Part shown: piece after piece, positions 7,709 through 15,146 of the stretch | How positions within the stretch are numbered: position 1 is the stretch's first letter | How the letters are laid out: the number at the start of each line of letters is the position of its first letter | Program-made: the position numbers and the translations under genes | Assembly: GCA_032334235.1 (NCBI GenBank) | Contig: JAVSGI010000005.1 | Location: 2,046,001 to 2,110,000, forward strand | Origin: Paracoccaceae bacterium Fryx2 | Lineage (GTDB): Bacteria > Pseudomonadota > Alphaproteobacteria > Rhodobacterales > Rhodobacteraceae | Direction: 5' to 3' | DNA length: 64,000 bases | Notes under the pieces: model-generated | The model's input: only the letters and a program-made list of their open reading frames with translations | Databases searched by the model: none | What the model was told of the DNA's origin: nothing

Positions 7709-9028
7709 TTACCAGCAGATGCCCTGATAGGTGCCGCCCGACACAAGGCCGGGCTGAAGGCGTGTCAGATCGACCATCGGCTGATCTTTCAATGCCTTGC
7801 GCAGCGGCTCCACCGCCTCGGCATAGCTGTTGCCGACAAGGATCATGTCGGATGCGTCGATCAGCTCTTGGATCGTCGGCACCATCCGGTCGCGCAGGTC
7901 GGGCACCACGTCGTTGCCCCGGCCGACCCCGGCCAGATCATGCGCGTAGCCGGTGCTGACGTTCGGGTCATAGACCTGCACGTCATGCCCGTCGGCGATC
8001 AGCCGCGATGCCAGTTCTGCCAGCGGGCTTTCCCGCAGGTCGTCCGTTCCGGGCTTGAAACTGATGCCCACCAGGCCCACGGTCTTCTTGCCGGTCTTGG
8101 TCACCATCCGCGCCGCCCGGTCGATCTGGGCGTCATTCGCGTTCAGGACGGCCGCCATCAGGGGCGCCTCGACATCGCGCGCCTTGGCAAGCTGCTGCAG
8201 GGCCCGCACGTCCTTGGGCAGGCACGACCCGCCGAAGGCAAAGCCCGGCCGCATGAAGTGCGACGAGATGTTCACCTTGTCGTCCGAGCACAGCAGTTTC
8301 ATCACCAACTGCCCGTCCAGACCGCAGGCCTTGGCGATGTTGCCGATCTCGTTGGCGAAGGTGACCTTGACCGCGCGCCAGGTGTTCGACGTGTACTTCA
8401 CCATTTCGGCGGTGCGCAGGTCCACCTCGTGTGTCGTGCAGGGCATGTCCTTGTTCAGCAGGTTCAGGATCGCGAACGTCGGCGCGTCGAGTGCGCCGAA
8501 CACGATCAGGCCGGGGTTGTCGTAATCCTCGATCGCGGTGCTTTCGCGCAGGAATTCAGGGTAGTAACCCACGCCGAAATCCACGCCCGCCTTCAGCCCC
8601 GACGCCGCTTCCAGCGCGGAAATGCAGGCCGTTTCCATCGTGCCGGGCACGATGGTCGACCGGATGATGACCGAGTGATAGGCGTTCTTCTTCGCCAGCG
8701 CGCGCCCGACGATCTGGCACACGCCCGTCACGTGGGCCAGACCCACCGACCCGTCGGGGTTGCTGGGCGTGCCGACGCAGACAAAGCTGGCATCGGTTTC
8801 CGCAACTGCCTTTTCAGCATCCAGCGTGGCGGTCAGAAGGCCCTGCGCCACCGCGTCCGCAATCAGCTCGTCGAGCCCGTTCTCGACAATGGGCGACCGC
8901 CCGGAATTGATCACGTCCACGCGAGCGGGCTCGATATCCACAGCAATGACGGAATGCCCGTCGCGCGCCAGACATGCGGCCGAAACGACGCCGACATAGC
9001 CAATTCCAAAGACCGATATGTTGGCCAT
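7709..9028 (-). CDS. algD: GDP-mannose 6-dehydrogenase
   Basis: First gene of the polysaccharide operon, 439 residues (Pseudomonas AlgD has 436). It oxidises GDP-mannose to GDP-mannuronic acid with 2 NAD+, the committed alginate step. The Rossmann motif GIGYVG is at residues 8-13 and the catalytic cysteine is Cys269 in FAFGGSCLPKDVRA. The preceding MRPG and LCSDDKVNIS, and the SCLPKD wording, are closer to GDP-mannose than to UDP-glucose dehydrogenases. The start was set at MANISVFG because a GGAGA ribosome-binding site lies 8 bases upstream; a longer open frame (to 9157) would add 43 residues without family support. The operon promoter should lie in 9029-9214. Confidence 0.93.
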   Translation of the reverse strand: MANISVFGIGYVGVVSAACLARDGHSVIAVDIEPARVDVINSGRSPIVENGLDELIADAVAQGLLTATLDAEKAVAETDASFVCVGTPSNPDGSVGLAHVTGVCQIVGRALAKKNAYHSVIIRSTIVPGTMETACISALEAASGLKAGVDFGVGYYPEFLRESTAIEDYDNPGLIVFGALDAPTFAILNLLNKDMPCTTHEVDLRTAEMVKYTSNTWRAVKVTFANEIGNIAKACGLDGQLVMKLLCSDDKVNISSHFMRPGFAFGGSCLPKDVRALQQLAKARDVEAPLMAAVLNANDAQIDRAARMVTKTGKKTVGLVGISFKPGTDDLRESPLAELASRLIADGHDVQVYDPNVSTGYAHDLAGVGRGNDVVPDLRDRMVPTIQELIDASDMILVGNSYAEAVEPLRKALKDQPMVDLTRLQPGLVSGGTYQGICW

Positions 9029-9214
9029 GTGTACTTCTCCATTTGCTGCGAACCGGCGGTTTCCGCGAATCGGAACTCGGGTTGCTGCGGCGCAGCTATA
9101 ACGAGTGGCGCGGGTGCATAATTGTCGGAAAAAGCACACGGACTGTAGGGAAAACATGAAGCGGGTGACAGAAGGTCCGCAGCCCTTCGCATTTTACCCG
9201 CACAAGTTGCGCGG
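9029..9214 (-). promoter_or_regulatory. Intergenic leader of the alginate-like operon (probable promoter region)
   Basis: The 186 bases between the LuxR-type regulator stop and algD are the only sizeable non-coding gap upstream of the seven tightly packed polysaccharide genes, so the operon promoter most likely lies here. A GGAGA ribosome-binding site precedes algD. I see no convincing -35/-10 pair or sigma-54 element and did not place a transcription start. Confidence 0.4.
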
Positions 9215-9913
9215 TTATTGCATCCACCCCGACTGGATTGCGTACCTGACAATGTCCGACCGTGACCTGAGATTTAGTTTTCGGTTGGCCCGGTTCTTGT
9301 AGGTGTCCACCGTCTTGGTGCTGATGTGCAACAGGGCCGCTATTTCCTTCATCGAGCTTCCCAGCGCAACGTGGCGCAGCACCTCGCATTCCCGCTCGGT
9401 CAGATCGGACAAGGATGCCTCTTGTCCCGCCTGCACGGGCGAGGGTGTGCGATGGTCTGTATAGCCTTCATGCAGATAGACCCCGCCAAAGGTGACGGCG
9501 CAGACAATCCGCACAAGCTCCTCACTTTGCACGGTTTTCGGCATGATGCCACGGAAGCCCAGCAGGCCGAGGGCGCGCGCTTCGATCGGCGCGATTTCGG
9601 GGCAATAGCCGATCAGCGAGGTCACGTCCGAAAGTCCGAGAAAGGCATCCGATACGGCCGCCCCGGGTTCGAGACGCTGCCACGGGTCAATGATCAGAAT
9701 ATCGGGCGCAAGTTTTTTCATCGCCGCAAGGTCGGGGGCGGCATCCACGATGATGACAAAGTTCGAAAGATAGGCATCGCGCATAAGAATAAGGCGGATA
9801 CCCTCCGACAGCACCGGATTGTCATCGCAGACCACAATGGTTCGCAATCGCGGAGTCACGATTCCGTGTTCCTGCGCGCCCGCGTTTTCAAACATGGGGA
9901 TGACGGCGGTCAT
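9215..9913 (-). CDS. LuxR/NarL-type response regulator
   Basis: Two-domain transcription regulator of about 232 residues. The receiver domain begins IVVCDDNPVLSEGIRLIL (acidic pair DD) and has the likely phosphoacceptor Asp in ILIIDPWQRLEP. The C-terminus is a LuxR HTH: LTERECEVLRHVALGSSMKE, then a recognition helix in ISTKTVDTYKNRANRKL. It ends 186 bases upstream of algD on the same strand, making it the best local candidate to control the polysaccharide operon; this is inferred from position only. No sensor kinase is present nearby. The start is uncertain: ATG at 9913 is used, ATG at 9895 would remove six residues, and a GTG at 9970 would add nineteen. Confidence 0.85.
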   Translation of the reverse strand: MTAVIPMFENAGAQEHGIVTPRLRTIVVCDDNPVLSEGIRLILMRDAYLSNFVIIVDAAPDLAAMKKLAPDILIIDPWQRLEPGAAVSDAFLGLSDVTSLIGYCPEIAPIEARALGLLGFRGIMPKTVQSEELVRIVCAVTFGGVYLHEGYTDHRTPSPVQAGQEASLSDLTERECEVLRHVALGSSMKEIAALLHISTKTVDTYKNRANRKLNLRSRSDIVRYAIQSGWMQ

Positions 9914-10435
9914 CGGACGATCCGCAATCGGTTCGCACGGCCGTAATTTCCGGTCCCGTGATATATCCACAGGTTCCGGTTCAGGAAAATATCATGTTCG
10001 GGGATTGGAACGTCCTTCGGCGCGCGAAGGATCGGGTCGTCCGGAGTCTTGTTCGGCATGGGTCACTCGTTAAAACAGGGAAGCGTCGTTTGAAAGAAAC
10101 AGCCATTCACCAGGGACAAGCTCTGCACCGGCCACGCAGTCGATCCGGTTCGTGGTTCTTCCCCTCGGACATTGCAGGGTTCGGACGCGTCGTCGCGGGA
10201 CATCGCTGCCCCGTTCCTGGACTCATGAAGCTTCATGCGCCGTGAGATCGGGATGCGTGCAGTCTGCAGGAAGGGCGCAGGCTGCATGATCCCAGGTGGT
10301 GCAACTCGCCGCGCGGAGGATGGTTACGTCAGGGATGATGCTTTTGCCCGGTCTGGTCTGCCGATCACGCAAGGGTGATGGCTTGCGGTTGGCGGTGCCG
10401 CCTCGGGCCGCCGCCGGATGCCGCCACGGCGGGCG
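9914..10435. other. 522-base stretch without a convincing gene
   Basis: Between the LuxR regulator and the uracil-DNA glycosylase. Open frames exist (for instance plus strand from 9958, minus strand from 10287) but they lack ribosome-binding sites, family resemblance and normal codon preference. One small hairpin, CCTTCG-GCGCG-CGAAGG, lies at 10014-10030 upstream of the regulator and could be an operator. Base composition is less GC-biased than neighbouring genes. It may be decayed sequence plus the regulator promoter. Confidence 0.4.
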
Positions 10436-11236
10436 TCAGGTGCCTTGCAGCCGGGCGTGCAGCGCCAGAAGGTCGGCCCAGGCCTCGCGCTTCAGGTGCG
10501 GCTGGCGCAGCAGGTAGGCCGGGTGGAACATCGGCAGCACCGGCCGGCCCCAGACCTGAGCCCAGTCGCCGCGCATCCGGGTGATGCCGCTGCGCCCCAG
10601 CACTGCCTGGCAGGGCGTGTTGCCCATCAGCACGATCACCTGCGGGTCGGCAAGCTCGACATGGCGGCGCAGGAACGGCTGCATCATGGCGATTTCGTCG
10701 GCCGAGGGGTCGCGGTTCTGCGGTGGCCGCCACGGCATGACATTGGTGATGTAAAGCGCTGCAGCCGGATCGGGGCTGGTGCGGGTCAGCCCGATAGCGG
10801 CGAACATCCGGTCCAGCAGTTGCCCGGCGCGGCCGACGAAGGGCCGCCCCTCGGTATCCTCGTCGCGCCCCGGCGCCTCGCCGATCACCATGACGCGGGC
10901 GGCGGGGTTGCCGTCGGCAAACACCAGATTGCGTGCGCCGCGCTTGATCTCGCAATGGTCATAGGCCGCCATTGCCGCGCGCAGGTCGTCGAGCGTGCCT
11001 GCCCGCGCCGCTGCCGCCTGCGACACCGCGACGGCATCGCCGGGAACGGGGGCCGGGGCAAGCGCGCGGGGTTCGGCGGCCTGGGGTGGCGCAGCCGGCG
11101 GCCTGGCGGCTTGTGCGACGGCATCGGGTTGCGCATAGCGGTTCACCGGCGCGTCGCCGATCGCCTCGGTCGCGCCAAGGTCATGCTGCCACAGCAGCAT
11201 CGCCGCCAGTGCGTGATAGTCCCCGACCGCGTCCAT
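10436..11236 (-). CDS. Uracil-DNA glycosylase, family 4-like
   Basis: DNA repair enzyme of 266 residues. After a low-complexity Ala/Pro-rich N-terminal region (about 35-75) the glycosylase domain shows VMVIGEAPGRDEDTEGRPFVG (the GEAPG-x-DE water-activating loop), TNVMPWRPP and MFHPAYLLR (the FHPA-type uracil/DNA-binding motif). These place it in the UDG family 4/5 group. Classical family 4 enzymes hold a 4Fe-4S cluster with four cysteines. Only two cysteines occur in the whole protein (HCEIKRGARN and NTPCQAVL), so the cluster is probably absent. The gene diverges from pyrB. Enzyme class is secure, subfamily less so. Confidence 0.88.
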   Translation of the reverse strand: MDAVGDYHALAAMLLWQHDLGATEAIGDAPVNRYAQPDAVAQAARPPAAPPQAAEPRALAPAPVPGDAVAVSQAAAARAGTLDDLRAAMAAYDHCEIKRGARNLVFADGNPAARVMVIGEAPGRDEDTEGRPFVGRAGQLLDRMFAAIGLTRTSPDPAAALYITNVMPWRPPQNRDPSADEIAMMQPFLRRHVELADPQVIVLMGNTPCQAVLGRSGITRMRGDWAQVWGRPVLPMFHPAYLLRQPHLKREAWADLLALHARLQGT

Positions 11237-11374
11237 CCGCCCGCCCTGCTGCGTGCGGCCCCGAGTTCGGGGCCAGCGCCAAAACTAGGCCCCCGCCCCG
11301 CCCGGAACAACCCTTGTCGCGTGGCCGCCCGCTTTCTATAAGCCCCCCATCAGATGCCGCCGACGGAGACCCCG

Positions 11375-12340
11375 ATGACCTTCCGCGCCCGCCACCTTCT
11401 TGGCATCGAACACCTTGCCCCCGACGAGATCCGCACCGTGCTCGACCTGGCCGACCGCTACGTCGATCTGAACCGGCGCACCGTCAAGCAGGCGGACGTG
11501 CTGGCGGGGCTGACGCAGATCAACATGTTCTTCGAGAACTCGACCCGGACTCAGGCCAGCTTTGAGCTCGCCGGCAAGCGGCTGGGGGCCGACGTGATGA
11601 ACATGTCGGTGGCACAATCCTCGGTCAAGAAGGGCGAGACGCTGATCGACACCGCGCTGACGCTGAACGCGATGCGCCCCGACCTGCTGGTGGTGCGGCA
11701 CCCCAGTTCGGGGGCGGTCAACCTGCTGGCGTCAAAGGTGAATTGCGCCGTGATCAACGCGGGCGATGGGCGGCACGAACACCCGACACAGGCGCTGCTG
11801 GACGCGCTGACGATCCGCCGTGCCAAGGGGCGCATCCAGCGCCTGACGGTGGCAATCTGCGGCGACATCGCGCATTCCCGGGTGGCACGCAGCAACCTGA
11901 TCCTGCTGGGCAAGATGGAAAACCGGATCAGGCTGATCGCGCCGCCGACCCTGATGCCGCCCGGCGTGCAGGACTTCGGCTGCGAGATCTTCGACGACAT
12001 GCGCGCCGGGCTGGAAGGCGCCGACGTGGTGATGATGCTGCGGCTGCAACGCGAGCGGATGGACGGCGGCTTCATCCCGTCGGAGCGCGAGTATTACCAT
12101 CGCTACGGGCTGGATGCCGAAAAGCTGGCCTTCGCCAGGCCCGATGCCATCGTGATGCACCCCGGCCCGATGAACCGCGGGGTCGAGATCGACGGCACGC
12201 TGGCCGACGACATCAACCGCAGCGTGATCCAGGATCAGGTCGAGATGGGCGTGGCGGTGCGGATGGCCTGCATGGACCTGCTGGCACAGAACCTGCGCGC
12301 CGAACGCGGCCGCGCCGCGGTGGAGGGAACCTATGTCTGA
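11375..12340 (+). CDS. pyrB: Aspartate carbamoyltransferase catalytic subunit
   Basis: Pyrimidine biosynthesis: carbamoyl phosphate + L-aspartate to carbamoyl aspartate. Product of 321 residues with the carbamoyl-phosphate motif [20 protein letters not shown], the [11 protein letters not shown] segment and [11 protein letters not shown]. The ATG at 11375 is preceded by GGAG at about 8 bases; an in-frame start 21 bases upstream has no such site. The gene overlaps the next by 8 bases and is followed by a dihydroorotase homologue that lacks metal ligands. In pseudomonads a non-catalytic dihydroorotase of this kind forms a complex with PyrB, and the same arrangement is likely here. No pyrI regulatory subunit is seen. 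Confidence 0.97.
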   Translation: MTFRARHLLGIEHLAPDEIRTVLDLADRYVDLNRRTVKQADVLAGLTQINMFFENSTRTQASFELAGKRLGADVMNMSVAQSSVKKGETLIDTALTLNAMRPDLLVVRHPSSGAVNLLASKVNCAVINAGDGRHEHPTQALLDALTIRRAKGRIQRLTVAICGDIAHSRVARSNLILLGKMENRIRLIAPPTLMPPGVQDFGCEIFDDMRAGLEGADVVMMLRLQRERMDGGFIPSEREYYHRYGLDAEKLAFARPDAIVMHPGPMNRGVEIDGTLADDINRSVIQDQVEMGVAVRMACMDLLAQNLRAERGRAAVEGTYV

Positions 12341-12797
12341 ACTGCCACGCGACCCGATCCACGGCCCCGCCGCGCCCCTGCCGCTGGCCGATGGCGAACG
12401 CCTGCTGGGCGCATGGGTCGCCGACCGGGCCATGTACTGGCGCGGCCATGCGGTCATGGCGCTGGCAGGCGGCGTGGCTGCGGGCGTCGTGCTGGTGTGG
12501 CTGGGCAACCCCGACCCCTGGGTGGGGCCGGTTGCGGCGGTGGCCGCGCTGGGGGCACGCGGGGCCTATCTTGCCTCGGAAGCCCTGGCGCTGAGCTGGC
12601 GGCTGACCGACCGCCGCCTGCTTGGCCCCGGCGGGCGCAGCATCGGGCTGGCCGAGATCGACACGGCCAAGCGCTTCTTCGGCGATGTGCAGATCGTCAC
12701 CCGGTCCGGCGACAAGCACCTGATGAAATACATGGCCGATGCGGCGGCAGTCGTCGCCGCGATCGAGGCCGCCCGCAGCGGGAAAGCCAAGCGATGA
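12333..12797 (+). CDS. Small membrane protein with PH-like domain, pyrB-pyrC spacer gene
   Basis: Protein of 154 residues overlapping pyrB by 8 bases and the following gene by 4 (ATGA). Two closely spaced hydrophobic segments (about 38-75) are followed by a C-terminal segment with [20 protein letters not shown] and [14 protein letters not shown]. That pattern (LTDRRL, then beta-strands) resembles bacterial PH (bPH2/YdbS-like) domains. Its tight coupling inside the pyr genes is clear, but I know of no role in pyrimidine synthesis. It might tether something to the membrane or be a passenger. Real gene is very likely; function unknown. Confidence 0.75.
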   Translation: MSELPRDPIHGPAAPLPLADGERLLGAWVADRAMYWRGHAVMALAGGVAAGVVLVWLGNPDPWVGPVAAVAALGARGAYLASEALALSWRLTDRRLLGPGGRSIGLAEIDTAKRFFGDVQIVTRSGDKHLMKYMADAAAVVAAIEAARSGKAKR

Positions 12798-14071
12798 CGA
12801 TCTTTCTGCAGAACGCCCGCATCATCGACCCCGAGGCGGGCACCGAGACCCTTGGCAACCTGATCCTTGACGGCGGTCTGATCGCCGCCATCGGTGCGGC
12901 CTCGGCGCCGCGGGATGCGCGGGTGATCGACTGCGAGGGCAAGTGCCTTGCCCCCGGCATCGTCGATCTGGGCGTGAAGATCGGCGAACCCGGCGAGCGG
13001 CACCGCGAAAGCTTCCGCTCGGCCGGGCTGGCGGCAGCGGCGGGGGGTGTCACCACCATCATCGCCCGCCCCGACACCAGCCCCGCCATCGACACGCCCG
13101 AGGTGCTGGAATTCGTCACCCGCCGTGCCGCCGGGGCCAGCCCGGTCCGCATCCGCCACATGGCCGCGCTGACCAAGGGGCGGGAGGGCCGCGAGATGAC
13201 CGAGATCGGCTTTCTGCTGGATGCAGGTGCCGTGGCCTTCACCGATGCCGACCATGTGACCACCGACACCAAGGTACTGTCGCGCGCGCTGGTCTATGCC
13301 CGCAGCCTTGGCGCGCTGGTGATCGGGCATCCGCAAGACCCCGGCCTGTCGGCGGGGGCGTCGGTGACCTCGGGCAAGTTCGCCTCGCTGCGCGGGCTGC
13401 CGCATGTCTCGCCCATGGCGGAACGGATGGGGCTGGACCGCGACCTTGGGTTGGTCGAGATGACCGGCGCGCGCTATCACGCCGACCAGATCACCTGCGC
13501 CCGCAGCCTGCCCGCGCTGGAGCGGGCCAAGGCCAACGGGCTGGACGTAACGGCCGGCGTCTCGATCCACCATCTGACGCTGAACGATCTGGATGTGGGC
13601 GACTACCGCACCTTCTTCAAGCTGAAGCCGCCCTTGCGCTGCGAGGATGACCGGCTGGCGGTGGTCGAGGCGGTGGCCTCGGGGCTGATCGACATCATCT
13701 GTTCGATGCACACGCCACAGGACGAGGAATCCAAGCGCCTGCCGTTCGAGGAAGCGGCCGCCGGCGCGGTGGCGCTGGAGACGTTTTTGCCCGCCGCGAT
13801 GCGGCTTTACCATGCCGGGGCGATGGACCTGCCGACCCTGTTCCGCGCCATGGCGCTGAACCCGGCGCGCCGTCTGGGCCTGCCGCAGGGCCGCATGGCG
13901 GAAGGCGCACCCGCCGACCTCGTGCTGTTCGACCCCGACGCGCCCTTCCTGCTGGACCGCGTCAATCTGCACTCCAAATCGCGCAATACGCCGTTTGACG
14001 GGCAGCGGATGGAAGGTAAGGTTCTGGCGACCTTCGTCGGGGGCGTGCAGGTGTTCGGGGACAAGCGATGA
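12794..14071 (+). CDS. pyrC: Dihydroorotase homologue, probably non-catalytic PyrC' type
   Basis: Amidohydrolase-fold protein of 425 residues in the dihydroorotase family. The usual metal-binding D-x-H-x-H near the N-terminus is replaced: residues 58-62 read DLGVK, followed by IGEPGE where active enzymes have LREPGE. The later catalytic Asp motif (ATDHAPH in active forms) reads ICSMHTPQ. The histidines in VIGHPQDP and SIHHLTLND are kept. This matches the inactive PyrC' proteins that serve as a structural partner of PyrB in pseudomonads, so a working dihydroorotase should be encoded elsewhere. The ATG overlaps the preceding stop as ATGA; a longer open frame upstream would run through pyrB's neighbour. 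Homology is secure, loss of activity is inferred from the missing residues. Confidence 0.9.
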   Translation: MTIFLQNARIIDPEAGTETLGNLILDGGLIAAIGAASAPRDARVIDCEGKCLAPGIVDLGVKIGEPGERHRESFRSAGLAAAAGGVTTIIARPDTSPAIDTPEVLEFVTRRAAGASPVRIRHMAALTKGREGREMTEIGFLLDAGAVAFTDADHVTTDTKVLSRALVYARSLGALVIGHPQDPGLSAGASVTSGKFASLRGLPHVSPMAERMGLDRDLGLVEMTGARYHADQITCARSLPALERAKANGLDVTAGVSIHHLTLNDLDVGDYRTFFKLKPPLRCEDDRLAVVEAVASGLIDIICSMHTPQDEESKRLPFEEAAAGAVALETFLPAAMRLYHAGAMDLPTLFRAMALNPARRLGLPQGRMAEGAPADLVLFDPDAPFLLDRVNLHSKSRNTPFDGQRMEGKVLATFVGGVQVFGDKR

Positions 14072-14682
14072 TGATGCCGGAGCTGACAAGCGGCTGGGGC
14101 GTGCTGGGGCTGGTGGCGGTGCTGGCCTATCTGCTGGGGTCGGTGCCGTTCGGGGTGGTGATCACCCGCGCGCTGGGGCTTGGCGACCTGCGCGCCATCG
14201 GGTCGGGCAACATCGGCGCCACCAATGTGCTGCGCACCGGCAACAAGGGGGCGGCGGCGGCGACGCTGATCCTCGATGCGGCCAAGGGCGGTGTTGCCGT
14301 GCTGATCGCGCGCGCGGCGGTGGGCGAGGATGCGGCGCAAATGGCGGGGCTTGCGGCATTCCTCGGGCATCTTTACCCGGTCTGGCTGCGGTTCAGGGGC
14401 GGCAAGGGGGTCGCGACCTTCCTCGGCACCCTGCTGGCGCTGGCCTGGCCGGTGGGTCTGGCGGCCTGCGCCACCTGGGCGGTGACGGCGGCGATCTCGC
14501 GGACCTCGTCGCTTGCGGCGCTGGTTGCCGCCGCGTCATCGACCTTCTGGATGGCGGGTTTCGGGCAGCGGCGGATGATGGTGCTGGGGGCGGTGCTGAC
14601 GCTGCTGGTGTTCTGGCGCCACGCCGCCAACATCCGCCGCCTGCGCGCCGGAACCGAGCCGAAGATCGGCAAGAAGGGCTGA
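14068..14682 (+). CDS. plsY: Glycerol-3-phosphate acyltransferase PlsY
   Basis: Inner-membrane acyltransferase of 204 residues that moves an acyl group from acyl phosphate to glycerol-3-phosphate, the first step of phospholipid synthesis. PlsY signatures are present: YLLGSVPFGVVITRALGLGD, IGSGNIGATNVLRTGNK, and HLYPVWLRFRGGKGVATFLG. Five hydrophobic segments fit the family. It starts at an ATGATGATG run overlapping the stop of the dihydroorotase homologue, so any of the three codons could initiate. It closes the pyr-linked operon. Confidence 0.96.
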   Translation: MMMPELTSGWGVLGLVAVLAYLLGSVPFGVVITRALGLGDLRAIGSGNIGATNVLRTGNKGAAAATLILDAAKGGVAVLIARAAVGEDAAQMAGLAAFLGHLYPVWLRFRGGKGVATFLGTLLALAWPVGLAACATWAVTAAISRTSSLAALVAAASSTFWMAGFGQRRMMVLGAVLTLLVFWRHAANIRRLRAGTEPKIGKKG

Positions 14683-14726
14683 GCGTCCCCGCGCCGGGCC
14701 AGGACCACAGTTTTCAGAATGGGACC

Positions 14727-15098
14727 ATGAACATGGATTTCGCCACATCCGTCAGAACCTGCCTTTCGAAATATGTGACCTTTTCCGGCCGGGCCTCGCG
14801 GCCGGAGTTCTGGTGGTTCATGCTGTTCTGCCTGCTGATCAGCATCGCAGCGGCGATCATCGACGCGATGCTGTTTGGCGACTTCACGCGTGACGTGACG
14901 GGGCCGATCGGCGCAGTGGTTTCGCTGGGGGTGCTGCTGCCCACGGTTTCTGTCACGGTCCGCCGGCTGCACGATACCGGGCGGTCGGGCTGGTGGTACT
15001 GGCTGTTCCTGATCCCCGTGATCGGCACCATCATCCTGATCGTGTGGCTGGCCACCAGGGGCGAGGCCGGGCAGAACGCCTACGGGCCCCGCGCCTAG
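14727..15098 (+). CDS. DUF805 family inner-membrane protein
   Basis: Protein of 123 residues with the DUF805 (YhaH/YhaI-like) pattern: FSGRASRPEFWWFMLFCLL, then RRLHDTGRSGWWYWLFLIP and WLATRGEAGQNAYGP. Four hydrophobic segments are seen. The function of the family is not established. It lies 44 bases after plsY on the same strand and is followed by a hairpin at 15102-15130. Confidence 0.9.
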   Translation: MNMDFATSVRTCLSKYVTFSGRASRPEFWWFMLFCLLISIAAAIIDAMLFGDFTRDVTGPIGAVVSLGVLLPTVSVTVRRLHDTGRSGWWYWLFLIPVIGTIILIVWLATRGEAGQNAYGPRA

Positions 15099-15101
15099 AT
15101 T

Positions 15102-15130
15102 CCGAACCGTTCGCCGCAGCCTCGGTTCGG
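15102..15130. terminator. Hairpin between convergent DUF805 and gshA genes
   Basis: Perfect 8-bp inverted repeat CCGAACCG (15102-15109) and CGGTTCGG (15123-15130) with a 13-base loop, placed between two convergent stops. There is no clear T-run, so factor-independent termination is uncertain. Confidence 0.45.
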
Positions 15131-15146
15131 CAAGATCCGGGATCTG

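Noticed and set aside
7709-9028. UDP-glucose dehydrogenase as identity of the dehydrogenase
   Set aside because: The MRPG-FAFGGSCLPKDVRA block and the alg8/alg44/algA context favour GDP-mannose dehydrogenase.
9958-10245. Plus-strand open frame of 95 codons upstream of the regulator
   Set aside because: No ribosome-binding site, basic low-similarity product; left as intergenic.
12413-14071. 552-codon reading of the dihydroorotase gene
   Set aside because: The extra N-terminus runs antifunctionally through the preceding gene frame; family homology starts at 12794.
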